DNA of 64,000 bases from Rhodoferax sp. (lineage in GTDB: Bacteria > Pseudomonadota > Gammaproteobacteria > Burkholderiales > Burkholderiaceae_C): NCBI RefSeq assembly GCF_028688795.1, contig NZ_JAQTXM010000018.1, forward strand, positions 35,842-99,841, written 5' to 3'. The position numbers and the translations under genes are program-made. Below are positions 1-7,426 of the stretch, piece after piece (within the stretch, counting starts at the first letter, position 1; each line of letters begins with the position of its first letter). The notes under the pieces are model-generated. The model made no database searches. It was not told the origin of the DNA and was given only the letters and a program-made list of their open reading frames with translations.

Positions 1-621
1 ACCCATGCTTTTCATCGCTTGGTGCATCATCTTGCCGGCGTTGTCAGCTTCCTGGTGCAGGCTGGCGGTCATCATGCTGACCTCTTGTGCGGCCTGCGCA
101 TTGCGCGCCACGGTTTCGCTTACGTGTTTGACGTGCAGAGAGGTTTGCTCCAGGTGCTGACCTTGCGCTGCCGCCCGCTCGGACAGCGAGCGGGTGTCAT
201 CGACGAGTTTTTTGCCGGTGTCGCCCAGCATCACAGCAGCGGTGCGAATGTTGGCCACCATGCTTGACATGTGGGTGATCATGGTTTCCAGGTGTTTGCC
301 AAAGTTACCCAAGGTTCGGGTGCCACCAAACGACTTCCCCGTCAAATCGCCCATGGCCGCGCCCTTCATCACGGCCTCGGTGCGGTCACGCTCCACCCTG
401 GTGATGCAAAAAAAGGCAAGTTGCATGTAGATCCACAACAACACCGCCAAAACGACAGCCACCACAGCCGCTATTCGGTTGCTGAACACAACGTCACTGC
501 CCACCCATCGAAAAGCCACCCCAATGGCCAGAGCCAGCAAAAGCGGCAAGGGCAAAATCCAGAACCGCGTGGTGCCTTTCAAAGGCCTCAACAGGGCAAC
601 GCCAGGCGCAAGCAGGTTCAT
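1..621 (-). CDS. Methyl-accepting chemotaxis protein, N-terminal part (truncated by window edge)
   Basis: The minus strand reads open from an ATG at 621 to base 1 (207 residues, no stop), so the C-terminal signalling tip lies outside the window. Two hydrophobic segments (about residues 21-38 and 48-72) are separated by only about ten residues, so there is practically no periplasmic sensor domain. A cytoplasmic helical region follows, rich in A, Q, T, E and S heptads (for example MMTASLHQEADNAGKMM) as in MCP adaptation helices. MCPs pass signals to CheA/CheW. It lies 42 bases downstream of the receiver gene and so probably shares its transcript. A methyl-accepting protein is the best reading; a membrane histidine kinase is not excluded because the tail is missing. 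Confidence 0.75.
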   Translation of the reverse strand, partial: MNLLAPGVALLRPLKGTTRFWILPLPLLLALAIGVAFRWVGSDVVFSNRIAAVVAVVLAVLLWIYMQLAFFCITRVERDRTEAVMKGAAMGDLTGKSFGGTRTLGNFGKHLETMITHMSSMVANIRTAAVMLGDTGKKLVDDTRSLSERAAAQGQHLEQTSLHVKHVSETVARNAQAAQEVSMMTASLHQEADNAGKMMHQAMKSMG

Positions 622-663
622 GGTCAGCTTAAGAGTTGGGGAAGTTAAGTAATGCCACGCCTG

Positions 664-1047
664 TCATTTCAGTGCCTGCTCAATTTTGGCTTTCAGTGTG
701 GTCAGGCTTGGCGGCTTGACGATGTATGCGTGTGTGCCCAATGGCATGGCGTCTTCCAGTGTGGCGGTGCTGGCATCGGCACTCATAAAAATCACCTTCA
801 TATTCTTCACCAGTGGGTTGCTATGCGCGCGAAGCTGGCGCACAAAATCCAGACCATCCATGGGCTGCATGTGGATATCGGTCAACACCAGGTCGGGCTT
901 GAATGTCACGATGGCGCGCAGTGCACTTTCGCCATCGGTGGCGGTCTCGACTTGTTGCAAGCCCAGACGTCGCAAGCTGTTGACCACAAAGGTGCGCATG
1001 ACAGCGTCGTCATCGACCACCAAAATTCGTGCGAGATTGAAATTCAT
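664..1047 (-). CDS. CheY-like single-domain response regulator
   Basis: This 127-residue protein is only a receiver domain. The acidic cluster DDD is at 12-14, the phosphoacceptor D57 is in LVLTDIHMQPMDG, a conserved Ser/Thr-type switch follows at 'FMSAD', and the conserved Lys is in YIVKPP. There is no output domain, so it probably acts by protein contact, like CheY, or as a phosphate shuttle. It sits between an Hpt protein gene and an MCP gene on the same strand, which fits a small phosphorelay feeding or tuning chemotaxis. The ATG at 1047 has no strong Shine-Dalgarno sequence. Confidence 0.88.
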   Translation of the reverse strand: MNFNLARILVVDDDAVMRTFVVNSLRRLGLQQVETATDGESALRAIVTFKPDLVLTDIHMQPMDGLDFVRQLRAHSNPLVKNMKVIFMSADASTATLEDAMPLGTHAYIVKPPSLTTLKAKIEQALK

Positions 1048-1156
1048 GATTGATTTTGTTTTAGGGTAAACCCTGGCAGCCTGATCGCTTCCAACAACTG
1101 CTGTTCCACAATGAGCTTAGCAGCATTTATGGGAGGCGATAACCGACGTTTCAAAT

Positions 1157-1510
1157 TTAACTTTGTGCCAGAAAATCCCGGATTTCACCGAGCAAACCTT
1201 CCAGGCGAGGCGCCAGTTCGGCGTACAACGGGGCCACTGTGGTGGCGATCTCTGCTTTACTAATCTTTTCAACCTCTGTGACCCGCTCTATCAGCGCGTC
1301 GGACGCAAAAATGGGCAAATAACCCTTGATGGCGTGTAACAGCCGGTTGGCACCGACGACGTCGCCGCCGGCCAGCATCACCGCAATCTCTGGCAAATTG
1401 CCAGCCATGCTCTCTTGTACCGTGTGCAGAATTTTGCGCAACGAGGCTTCAGAACCCATCATGGACACGCCCCGCGGCACATCCAGATCAGAAAATTGGT
1501 GAGCGCTCAT
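1157..1510 (-). CDS. Hpt (histidine phosphotransfer) domain protein
   Basis: This is a 117-residue all-helical protein. The segment RLLHAIKGYLPIF carries the phosphorylatable His at about residue 59 in the Hpt pattern HxxKG. Hpt proteins carry phosphoryl groups between receiver domains and have no catalytic activity. It is the first gene of the set Hpt, receiver, MCP, with 109 bases to the receiver gene. A GGAA sequence a few bases upstream of the ATG is the likely ribosome binding site. The partner kinase is not in the window. Confidence 0.8.
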   Translation of the reverse strand: MSAHQFSDLDVPRGVSMMGSEASLRKILHTVQESMAGNLPEIAVMLAGGDVVGANRLLHAIKGYLPIFASDALIERVTEVEKISKAEIATTVAPLYAELAPRLEGLLGEIRDFLAQS

Positions 1511-1610
1511 GGGTTAATTCCAAAGTGAAAAAGTTTTATTTTAGGGGCCTGCTCTCATGGGTCAACACTTTAGCTTAAGTCGATATCGGACCAAACCCGA
1601 CCATCAGCCG

Positions 1611-1973
1611 CTACCACCCAAACCCCAGATGCAGCGGCAAGTACACCGCCATGCCCGACACAATAGTGCCAAGCACAGCCTGGCCTTGGCCCTTGCGCCA
1701 GAAAAAATAGGCGGCACCGGCCAACGCAGCGTAAATGCGGGCATCTTGCCACGTGGTGATGAGTTGGCCCTGGGTCATGAATACCTCAGGGGCCACCACG
1801 GCGGCCAGCGCCGCAATGGGCGCGTATTGCAAGCCGCGTTGCGCCCAATGCGGCAAGTGCCAAGGCTGGTTGCTCATGAAAAAGAAGCAGCGGGTGAGCA
1901 CGGTGATCAGGGCAAGACCGATGATCACCGCCAGCGTCCAGAGGTCGGAGCCGTTCGAATTGGGGCCCATCAT
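1611..1973 (-). CDS. azlD: AzlD family branched-chain amino acid export subunit
   Basis: This small membrane protein has 120 residues and about four hydrophobic segments (for example LWTLAVIIGLALITVL and YAPIAALAAVVAPEVF). It matches the AzlD family, the small partner of AzlC in branched-chain amino acid exporters (BrnFE/AzlCD). The start is the ATG at 1973, whose ATGA overlaps the azlC stop by four bases, so the two are translationally coupled. A second ATG follows at 1970. It is the last gene of the def-fmt-azlC-azlD operon. The substrate (Leu/Ile/Val or analogues) is inferred from the family only. Confidence 0.85.
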   Translation of the reverse strand: MMGPNSNGSDLWTLAVIIGLALITVLTRCFFFMSNQPWHLPHWAQRGLQYAPIAALAAVVAPEVFMTQGQLITTWQDARIYAALAGAAYFFWRKGQGQAVLGTIVSGMAVYLPLHLGFGW

Positions 1974-2716
1974 GACGGCACAACCGGCGCTTTGGGCCAG
2001 GTTTCTTCGATGATCAGACACAGCGCCACCGCACTCGCGATGGCCACCACAATGTTCAGCTTGAGCGGCAAGGCATAGGCCACCACCGCCGCCATACCGG
2101 CCACCCCGGCCGAGACACGCCGCAAATGGCTGGACGCCAAGGAGCAGCCCACCCCGAGCAGCGCCAAAATGCCGGCAAAACCCAGACCCCAATGCGTCGG
2201 AATCACATTGGCCAATGCAATGCCGAGCAAACTGGCACTTTGCCAACTGAGCCAATTGAACAGACTGCCGCCACTCAGGTAGGCCAACTGCTCACGCTGC
2301 TCGGTGTCGCCAGCAGGCGGGTGGCGGAAGTGCCGGGTGAACAACACATAACTCAGGTCAGCCGTGAGGTAGCCGTGAAACAGCCGCCAACGCAGCGGCA
2401 GGTGCATCAAATAAGGACGCATGTGGGCACTGAACACCACAAAACGCAAATTCACACAAAAGCTGGTCGACAAGATCACCCACACCGGCGCCCCCGCTGC
2501 GATCAAGGGCATGGCCGCCAGTTGTGAGCTGCCGGCAAACACCAGCAAACTCATGGCCACCGCCTCAAACGTGCTCATGCCCGACTTGACCATGGCCACA
2601 CCAGTCATCAAGCCCCAAGCGGCCAGGCCTGGCGACACCGCAGCCATTTCACGCAGGCCACGAGCAAAGGCCGGGTGTTGCCACCAGCCGCGCGCCTTGG
2701 CGTGCCACCGGCGCAT
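1970..2716 (-). CDS. azlC: AzlC family branched-chain amino acid permease
   Basis: This inner-membrane protein of 248 residues has about seven hydrophobic helices. The AzlC signature is visible (FAGSSQLAAMPLI, then a stretch with VNLRFVVFSAHMRPYL). The AzlC/AzlD pair exports branched-chain amino acids, or azaleucine in Bacillus. I place the start at the ATG at 2716, because this makes a TGATG one-base overlap with the fmt stop. An in-frame TTG one codon upstream is the alternative. It is coupled at the 3' end to azlD by ATGA. Confidence 0.88.
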   Translation of the reverse strand: MRRWHAKARGWWQHPAFARGLREMAAVSPGLAAWGLMTGVAMVKSGMSTFEAVAMSLLVFAGSSQLAAMPLIAAGAPVWVILSTSFCVNLRFVVFSAHMRPYLMHLPLRWRLFHGYLTADLSYVLFTRHFRHPPAGDTEQREQLAYLSGGSLFNWLSWQSASLLGIALANVIPTHWGLGFAGILALLGVGCSLASSHLRRVSAGVAGMAAVVAYALPLKLNIVVAIASAVALCLIIEETWPKAPVVPS

Positions 2717-3675
2717 CAACCCAAACCCTGTCCGACTTGCAAGGGGTTACCGCGCAGAAATTCGGCGGCCGCCAGACGCTTGCCACCAGGGCGCTGAAGC
2801 TCGGCAATGAGCACTATTGAGTTCATAGCTGCCACCGCAATACCTACGGGGGCTAGAGCCACTATTTGCCCATAAATCTGGGTGGGCGGGGGCACACCTT
2901 CGCCAAGCTCTGCCGCCCAAACCTTGAGCACCTCACCATGTAACAAGGTGCTGGCGCCAGGAAATGGGTTGAACGCGCGTACGCGTCGGGTGATGGTGAG
3001 CGCGGGCAGGGCCCAGTCGATGGTGGCCTCGGCCTTGTCAATTTTGTGCGCATAGCTGATGCCCTCAAGCGGCTGGGGCACCGGCTGCAGCTTGCCCTGG
3101 ATGGCCAGTTCAAGCGCTTGCACCATCAGCTGGCCGCCCAAATCGGCCAGGCGGTCGTGCAGCACGCCGGTGGTGTCGGTGGGCAGGATGGGCAGCGCCT
3201 GGGTCAGCAGCATGTCGCCGGTGTCTAGTCCCGCATCCATTTGCATGATGGTGACGCCAGTTTGCACATCACCTGCTTCAATGGCGCGGTGGATTGGCGC
3301 CGCACCGCGCCAGCGCGGCAACAAGGAGGCATGGATATTGAAGCAGCCCAAACGCGGCACATCCAGCACCCACTGCGGCAGGATCAGGCCATAAGCTGCC
3401 ACCACCATGGCGTCGGCCTGCGCAGCCTCGATGGCTTGGCGGGCGGCTTGCGCGTCTTCGGGGTATTTACCGTCAAGACGCAGGCTGCGCGGCTGTGCCA
3501 CCGCCATGCCGTGGTCAAGCGCAAACTGCTTCACCGGCGAGGCGTGCAGCTTCATGCCACGCCCGGCCGGACGGTCTGGTTGGCTCAGCACCAACACCAC
3601 CTCGTGGCCGGCCGCGTGCAAGGCACCTAAGGCAACGGCAGCAAACTCGGGCGTACCAGCAAAAATCACCTTCAA
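2716..3675 (-). CDS. fmt: Methionyl-tRNA formyltransferase
   Basis: This 319-residue cytosolic enzyme formylates initiator Met-tRNA from 10-formyl-THF. N-terminal formyltransferase fold: FAGTPEFA at the start, then the catalytic region [20 protein letters not shown] and the conserved D in GDMLL. The C-terminal OB-like tRNA-binding domain ends in LQRPGGKRL. The start is a TTG at 3675, giving a TTGA overlap with the def stop; no ATG fits. In the C-terminal domain, bases 2812-2872 are a copy of the dispersed hairpin repeat. It encodes an extra hydrophobic stretch near residues 268-288, between two strands of that domain. Confidence 0.96.
   Translation of the reverse strand: MKVIFAGTPEFAAVALGALHAAGHEVVLVLSQPDRPAGRGMKLHASPVKQFALDHGMAVAQPRSLRLDGKYPEDAQAARQAIEAAQADAMVVAAYGLILPQWVLDVPRLGCFNIHASLLPRWRGAAPIHRAIEAGDVQTGVTIMQMDAGLDTGDMLLTQALPILPTDTTGVLHDRLADLGGQLMVQALELAIQGKLQPVPQPLEGISYAHKIDKAEATIDWALPALTITRRVRAFNPFPGASTLLHGEVLKVWAAELGEGVPPPTQIYGQIVALAPVGIAVAAMNSIVLIAELQRPGGKRLAAAEFLRGNPLQVGQGLG
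2812..2872 (+). repeat. Dispersed hairpin repeat, copy A (inside fmt)
   Basis: The sequence contains ATAGCTGCC...GGGGGCTAGAGCC followed by an A/T-rich tail. It matches the shared pattern TAGC-(spacer, often GCGC-like)-GCTAGAGGC-(A/T). TAGC pairs with GCTA, and inner CC with GG. It is read in frame on the opposite strand as part of fmt and interrupts the C-terminal domain without a stop. Confidence 0.65.
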
Positions 3676-4181
3676 TCGCGGGCCTCGCGCTGGGCCTTGA
3701 TCATTTTAGTTTTGATGCGGTTGCGTTTCAAGGGCGACAAATACTCGACAAACACCTTGCCCAGCAAGTGGTCCATTTCATGCTGAATGCACACCGACAG
3801 CAGGCCGTCGGCCTCAATCAGACGCAACTGGCCATCGGCGTCAAGCGCTTCCACCTTGATCAGGTCGTGGCGCTGCACGCCATCGTAAATGCCGGGCACC
3901 GACAGGCAGCCCTCTTCGTTCATGTGCATTTCAGGGCTGGCCCAAAGCGTTTTGGGGTTGATCAGCACCAGCGGCGTATCACGCCCCTCGGAGGTGTCAA
4001 TCACAATCACACGCTCATGCACATCAACCTGGCTGGCGGCCAGGCCGATGCCTTTGGCCTCATACATGGTGTCAAACATGTCGGCAATCAGGGTCTTGAT
4101 GCGCGCGTCAACGGCGTGCACGGGCTGGGCCACGGTGTGCAGCTTGGGGTCGGGATAACAAAGAATTGGGAGTAGAGCCAT
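3672..4181 (-). CDS. def: Peptide deformylase
   Basis: This is a 169-residue metalloenzyme that removes the N-formyl group from nascent proteins. All three family motifs are intact: GIGLAASQ (residues 44-51), EGCLSVPG (C92 metal ligand) and QHEMDHLLG (H134, E135 and H138). The length is normal for a bacterial type 1 enzyme. It is the first gene of def-fmt-azlC-azlD and is divergent from the LysM gene, with about 130 bases between the two starts. Pairing def with fmt joins formylation and deformylation in one operon. Confidence 0.97.
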   Translation of the reverse strand: MALLPILCYPDPKLHTVAQPVHAVDARIKTLIADMFDTMYEAKGIGLAASQVDVHERVIVIDTSEGRDTPLVLINPKTLWASPEMHMNEEGCLSVPGIYDGVQRHDLIKVEALDADGQLRLIEADGLLSVCIQHEMDHLLGKVFVEYLSPLKRNRIKTKMIKAQREARD

Positions 4182-4311
4182 GGTGTCGCTTCAAAGAAGG
4201 TGGTATTTTCGCCATTTTTGCGCCAATACGTCCGGCTGTCGGGTGACAATCGTCGTTCAATCAAGGGCTTGGGCGCAAAATCTCACGCGATTTAACAGGA
4301 TGCACGACACC

Positions 4312-5520
4312 ATGGCAAAACTCGGCTTGACCAAAGTTTCTTTCAGGCTTGCGGCGCTTGCGGCGGGCCTTGGCCTGTTGGGCGCCCCGGCGCTGGCGCA
4401 AAACTACCCCATCACCGCGCAACAACGCGCCACCGCAACCCAGGTTGCCCAAAGTGGTGTGGCTATGAGCGAGCTCAACCCCAATGCGCCGCAAAGCTAC
4501 ACGGTGAAGCCTGGCGACACGTTGTGGGCCATTTCTGGCCTGTTCCTGAAAAGCGCATGGCGCTGGCCAGAACTGTGGGGCATGAACCTGGCCGACATCA
4601 AAAACCCGCACCTGATCTACCCCGGGCAAACGCTGTTTTTAGACACCAGCAACGGCCGCGCCCGCCTGCGCATGGGCGCCGGCACGGGCAATGACCTACC
4701 CACTGTGCGCTTGTCGCCGCGCACGCGCAGCGAAAGTCTTGCAGCCAACGCCTTACCCACCCTCAAGAGCCAGCTGATCGAGCCCTTCTTGGCCGAGCCG
4801 GTGATCGTGGACGAGTTGGGCCTGAGCGCAGCACCACGCATCGTGGCGGCGCAAGACAGCCGGGTGCTGCTGACCCGCGGTGACCGCGCCTATGCCCGCG
4901 GAAATGCCGGTGCCGAGCTGCTGGACGACCCCAAGCAAAAGCAAAAAGCCTATCGCGTGTTCCGCAACGCCACCCCTTTGAAAGACCCTTTGACCGGTGA
5001 AGTGCTGGGTTATGAGGCGCAGTACGTTGGCAAAGCCTTGCTGGCCCAAAGCGAAAGCACCCAGACCAGCCTGGACGCCGAGGGCAAGAGCCGCACCGAC
5101 ATCATTCCCGCCACCATCGACATCACCGATGCCAAGGAAGAGATGCGCGTGGGTGACCGCCTGCTGCCCGAGCCACCACGCACGCTGCAAAGTTATGTGC
5201 CGCATGCACCACAAAACCCCATCGACGCGCGTGTTGTGTCGGTGTACGGCAGTGCCGTGGCCAACGCGGCACAAAACCAGGTGGTGGTGATCAACCGCGG
5301 CACGCGTGACGGCGTGGAGAGCGGCCACGTGTTGGCCATCATGAAAGCCGGCGCCCGCATGGTCGATAAAACCGACGCCACCCTGCCGCAAATCAAACTG
5401 CCCGATGAGCGCAACGGCTTACTGATGGTGTTTCGCCCCTTTGAGCGGCTGTCTTATGCGCTGGTGCTCGACATCACCAGCGGTGTCAAAGTGGGCGACC
5501 ATCTGGTCAACCCCAACTGA
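4312..5520 (+). CDS. Secreted LysM peptidoglycan-binding protein
   Basis: From the ATG at 4312 the protein has 402 residues. A clear Sec signal peptide runs from KVSFRLAALAAGLGLL to about ALAQ (residue 30). One LysM domain lies at about residues 61-110 (YTVKPGDTLWAISG ... IYPGQTLFL). The remaining 290 residues are a conserved betaproteobacterial extension with a repetitive beta-rich look and no recognised catalytic motif. It is likely periplasmic and cell-wall bound. AGGA sits about 11 bases before this ATG; an ATG at 4300 is an alternative. It is followed by dprA after 45 bases. Confidence 0.85.
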   Translation: MAKLGLTKVSFRLAALAAGLGLLGAPALAQNYPITAQQRATATQVAQSGVAMSELNPNAPQSYTVKPGDTLWAISGLFLKSAWRWPELWGMNLADIKNPHLIYPGQTLFLDTSNGRARLRMGAGTGNDLPTVRLSPRTRSESLAANALPTLKSQLIEPFLAEPVIVDELGLSAAPRIVAAQDSRVLLTRGDRAYARGNAGAELLDDPKQKQKAYRVFRNATPLKDPLTGEVLGYEAQYVGKALLAQSESTQTSLDAEGKSRTDIIPATIDITDAKEEMRVGDRLLPEPPRTLQSYVPHAPQNPIDARVVSVYGSAVANAAQNQVVVINRGTRDGVESGHVLAIMKAGARMVDKTDATLPQIKLPDERNGLLMVFRPFERLSYALVLDITSGVKVGDHLVNPN

Positions 5521-5565
5521 CCCAGCCGCACCGACGACGCACTGACCCGCCCAACGACTGCTCAA

Positions 5566-6795
5566 GTGGAACGTGAAGAACTGGCCGCCTGGCTGCGCTT
5601 GACTCTGACACCCGGCGTTGGCAATGCCACGGCGCGCAAGCTGCTGGGTGCCTTTGGCCTGCCGCAAGCTATTTTTGAGCAGCCCACCAGCGCGTTAGGA
5701 CAAGTCGCCAGCAGCGCACAGGTGGCAGCCCTGCGCAGCACACCGCCTGAACTGGATGCACTCGTCAACACCACTTGGGCCTGGCTGCAGCAAGACGCTC
5801 CCGCAGGCATTCGCCACCAAATCGTCGCGCTGGGTGACAGCGGCTACCCACAAACGCTCCTCAGCCTGGACGACCCACCGCTGATGCTGTACCTGCTGGG
5901 CGTCGGAAAATTTAAGGAAATTAGCCCTGTAGCCCTTATAAATAATGCGCAAGTAGCTATATATAATATAGCAATTAAGTGCGCCATTGACCCGGCCCTT
6001 AGCCTGGCTGTGGTGGGCAGCCGCAACCCGACCCCACAGGGGCTGGCCAACGCCCGGCTGTTTGCCAAGGCCATAGCGCAAGCCGGGCTGACCGTGGTCA
6101 GCGGCCTGGCACTGGGCGTGGACGGCGCCGCCCATGAAGGCGCTTTGGAAGGCGTGTCCGCCACAGCCGGGGTAGGAGCGACGGTCGCCGTGGTTGGCAC
6201 CGGGCTCGACCGCGTCTACCCCAGGGCGCACCGCGACCTGGCACACCGGATTGCTGCGCACGGCTTGCTGGTGAGCGAATACCCGCTGGGCACACCGCCC
6301 CTGACCGCCAATTTTCCCAAGCGGAACCGTCTGATTGCCGGCCTCTCCAATGGCACGCTGGTGGTCGAAGCAGCACTGAAATCAGGGTCGCTGATCACCG
6401 CCCGGCTAACCTCCGAGCAAGGCAAGGATGTGTTTGCCATCCCCGGCTCGATTCACGCGGCGCAGTCGCGTGGCTGCCATGCGCTGATCAAGCAAGGGGC
6501 CAAGCTGGTGGAGTCGGCACAAGACATTCTGGAAGAACTAAAATGGCCGATGGGCATGTCAATCGCTACAACATCAATAGCGGGTAGTGCATATGACGAA
6601 ACGACTACAGGTCTTTTTGATGAAAACTCAGCGCTCCTGGCCGCACTCGGCTTTGACCCCGTGGGGCTGGATGCCCTGCAGGCGCGATGCGGTCTCGATA
6701 CGTCTGACCTGCAAGCACAACTGATGGGACTGGAACTTGACGGCGACGTGGCGCGGTTGCCCGGCGGGCTGTTTCAACGCCTGGCGCGGGTCTGA
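5566..6795 (+). CDS. dprA: DNA-processing protein DprA (RecA loader in transformation)
   Basis: This 409-residue protein starts at GTG 5566. DprA binds incoming single-stranded DNA and loads RecA. N-terminal SAM/HhH-like domain (TPGVGNATARKLLGAFG), then the Rossmann-type DprA core: VGSRNPTPQG at about 145, SGLALGVDGAAHEGAL, VVGTGLDRVYP, NRLIAGLS and SGSLITARL. A C-terminal winged-helix domain starts after about 360. Two copies of the dispersed hairpin repeat lie in frame: bases 5906-5979 (about residues 114-138) and 6560-6622 (about residues 332-352). Both fall in linkers between domains, and both insert peptide not expected in the family. The reading frame is intact, so the protein is probably functional. 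Confidence 0.95.
   Translation: MEREELAAWLRLTLTPGVGNATARKLLGAFGLPQAIFEQPTSALGQVASSAQVAALRSTPPELDALVNTTWAWLQQDAPAGIRHQIVALGDSGYPQTLLSLDDPPLMLYLLGVGKFKEISPVALINNAQVAIYNIAIKCAIDPALSLAVVGSRNPTPQGLANARLFAKAIAQAGLTVVSGLALGVDGAAHEGALEGVSATAGVGATVAVVGTGLDRVYPRAHRDLAHRIAAHGLLVSEYPLGTPPLTANFPKRNRLIAGLSNGTLVVEAALKSGSLITARLTSEQGKDVFAIPGSIHAAQSRGCHALIKQGAKLVESAQDILEELKWPMGMSIATTSIAGSAYDETTTGLFDENSALLAALGFDPVGLDALQARCGLDTSDLQAQLMGLELDGDVARLPGGLFQRLARV
5906..5979 (-). repeat. Dispersed hairpin repeat, copy B (inside dprA, first linker)
   Basis: Read on the minus strand it shows TATAGCTACTTGCGC, an A/T-rich loop, AAGGGCTACAGGGC and an A-rich tail. The TAGC/GCTA and CTT/AAG arms pair. It is strikingly A+T rich against the surrounding dprA sequence. 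It is translated in frame between the N-terminal domain and the Rossmann core. Confidence 0.8.
6560..6622 (+). repeat. Dispersed hairpin repeat, copy C (inside dprA, second linker)
   Basis: A diverged copy in plus orientation: CGCTACAACATCAATAGCGG, GTAGTGCATATG, ACTACAGGTCTTTTTG. The inner arms GTAGT and ACTAC pair although their sequence differs from other copies. It is in frame between the Rossmann core and the C-terminal winged helix of DprA. Confidence 0.6.
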
Positions 6796-6897
6796 TCGCG
6801 ACACTATTGACGGACTTTTGGCGGGACCTTTCACCCAGGTCGAATTAGTCGCCCAATTCACCCGTTTGACACACGCTCTTCACAGTACAGTGGCTGC

Positions 6898-7413
6898 ATG
6901 TTTGAAGTCCTTGCCTTTGTATTTGAGAACTACTGGTGCGGCGATGCCTGCCCAGCACGGCCTGCCCTGCAGCGCAAACTCAACGCCGTCGGTTTTGACG
7001 ACGACGAGATTCAAGATGCCCTGGTCTGGCTGGAAGAGTTGAAAAATGCCACGCGCAGTGCGCCGCCCAAACCGGGCGTCAACGCGAGCGCGCTCACCAC
7101 AGAAGTAGCCGCCCTGAGCAACCTGCCCACCCCGGCCCCGGTGCACGCCTTGCGCGTCTTGACCCCAGCCGAGCAGGCCCGCCTGGGCCGCGAGGGTTGG
7201 GGCTTGATGGCGTTTTTAGTGTCTGCCGAGGTGCTGCCCTGGCAAAGGTTTGAGCTGGTGATGGACCGGGCCATGGCGACACCAGCTGACGAACTCACGG
7301 TAGATGACCTCAAGCTCATCGTACTGATGGTCTTCTGGAGCTTGGGAGAAGAGCCCGATGCCTTGGTGCTCGACGAGCTGTGCGACAACCGCGAGACCCG
7401 CGTGGGCCATTGA
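6898..7413 (+). CDS. smg: Smg family protein (DUF494)
   Basis: This is a small acidic cytosolic protein of 171 residues, close to the length of E. coli Smg (about 157). The start MFEVLAFVFENYW and the following helix-rich region with DDDEIQDALVWLEEL are typical. Function is unknown. The gene usually follows dprA in beta- and gammaproteobacteria, as here, with a gap of about 100 bases. It converges on the DUF1631 gene, with 13 bases between their stops. Confidence 0.85.
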   Translation: MFEVLAFVFENYWCGDACPARPALQRKLNAVGFDDDEIQDALVWLEELKNATRSAPPKPGVNASALTTEVAALSNLPTPAPVHALRVLTPAEQARLGREGWGLMAFLVSAEVLPWQRFELVMDRAMATPADELTVDDLKLIVLMVFWSLGEEPDALVLDELCDNRETRVGH

Positions 7414-7426
7414 CTGGCACTTGTCT

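Noticed and set aside
6866..6891. TTGACA upstream of smg as a sigma-70 promoter
   Set aside because: No acceptable -10 box at 16-18 bases; TACAGT is only 14 bases away.
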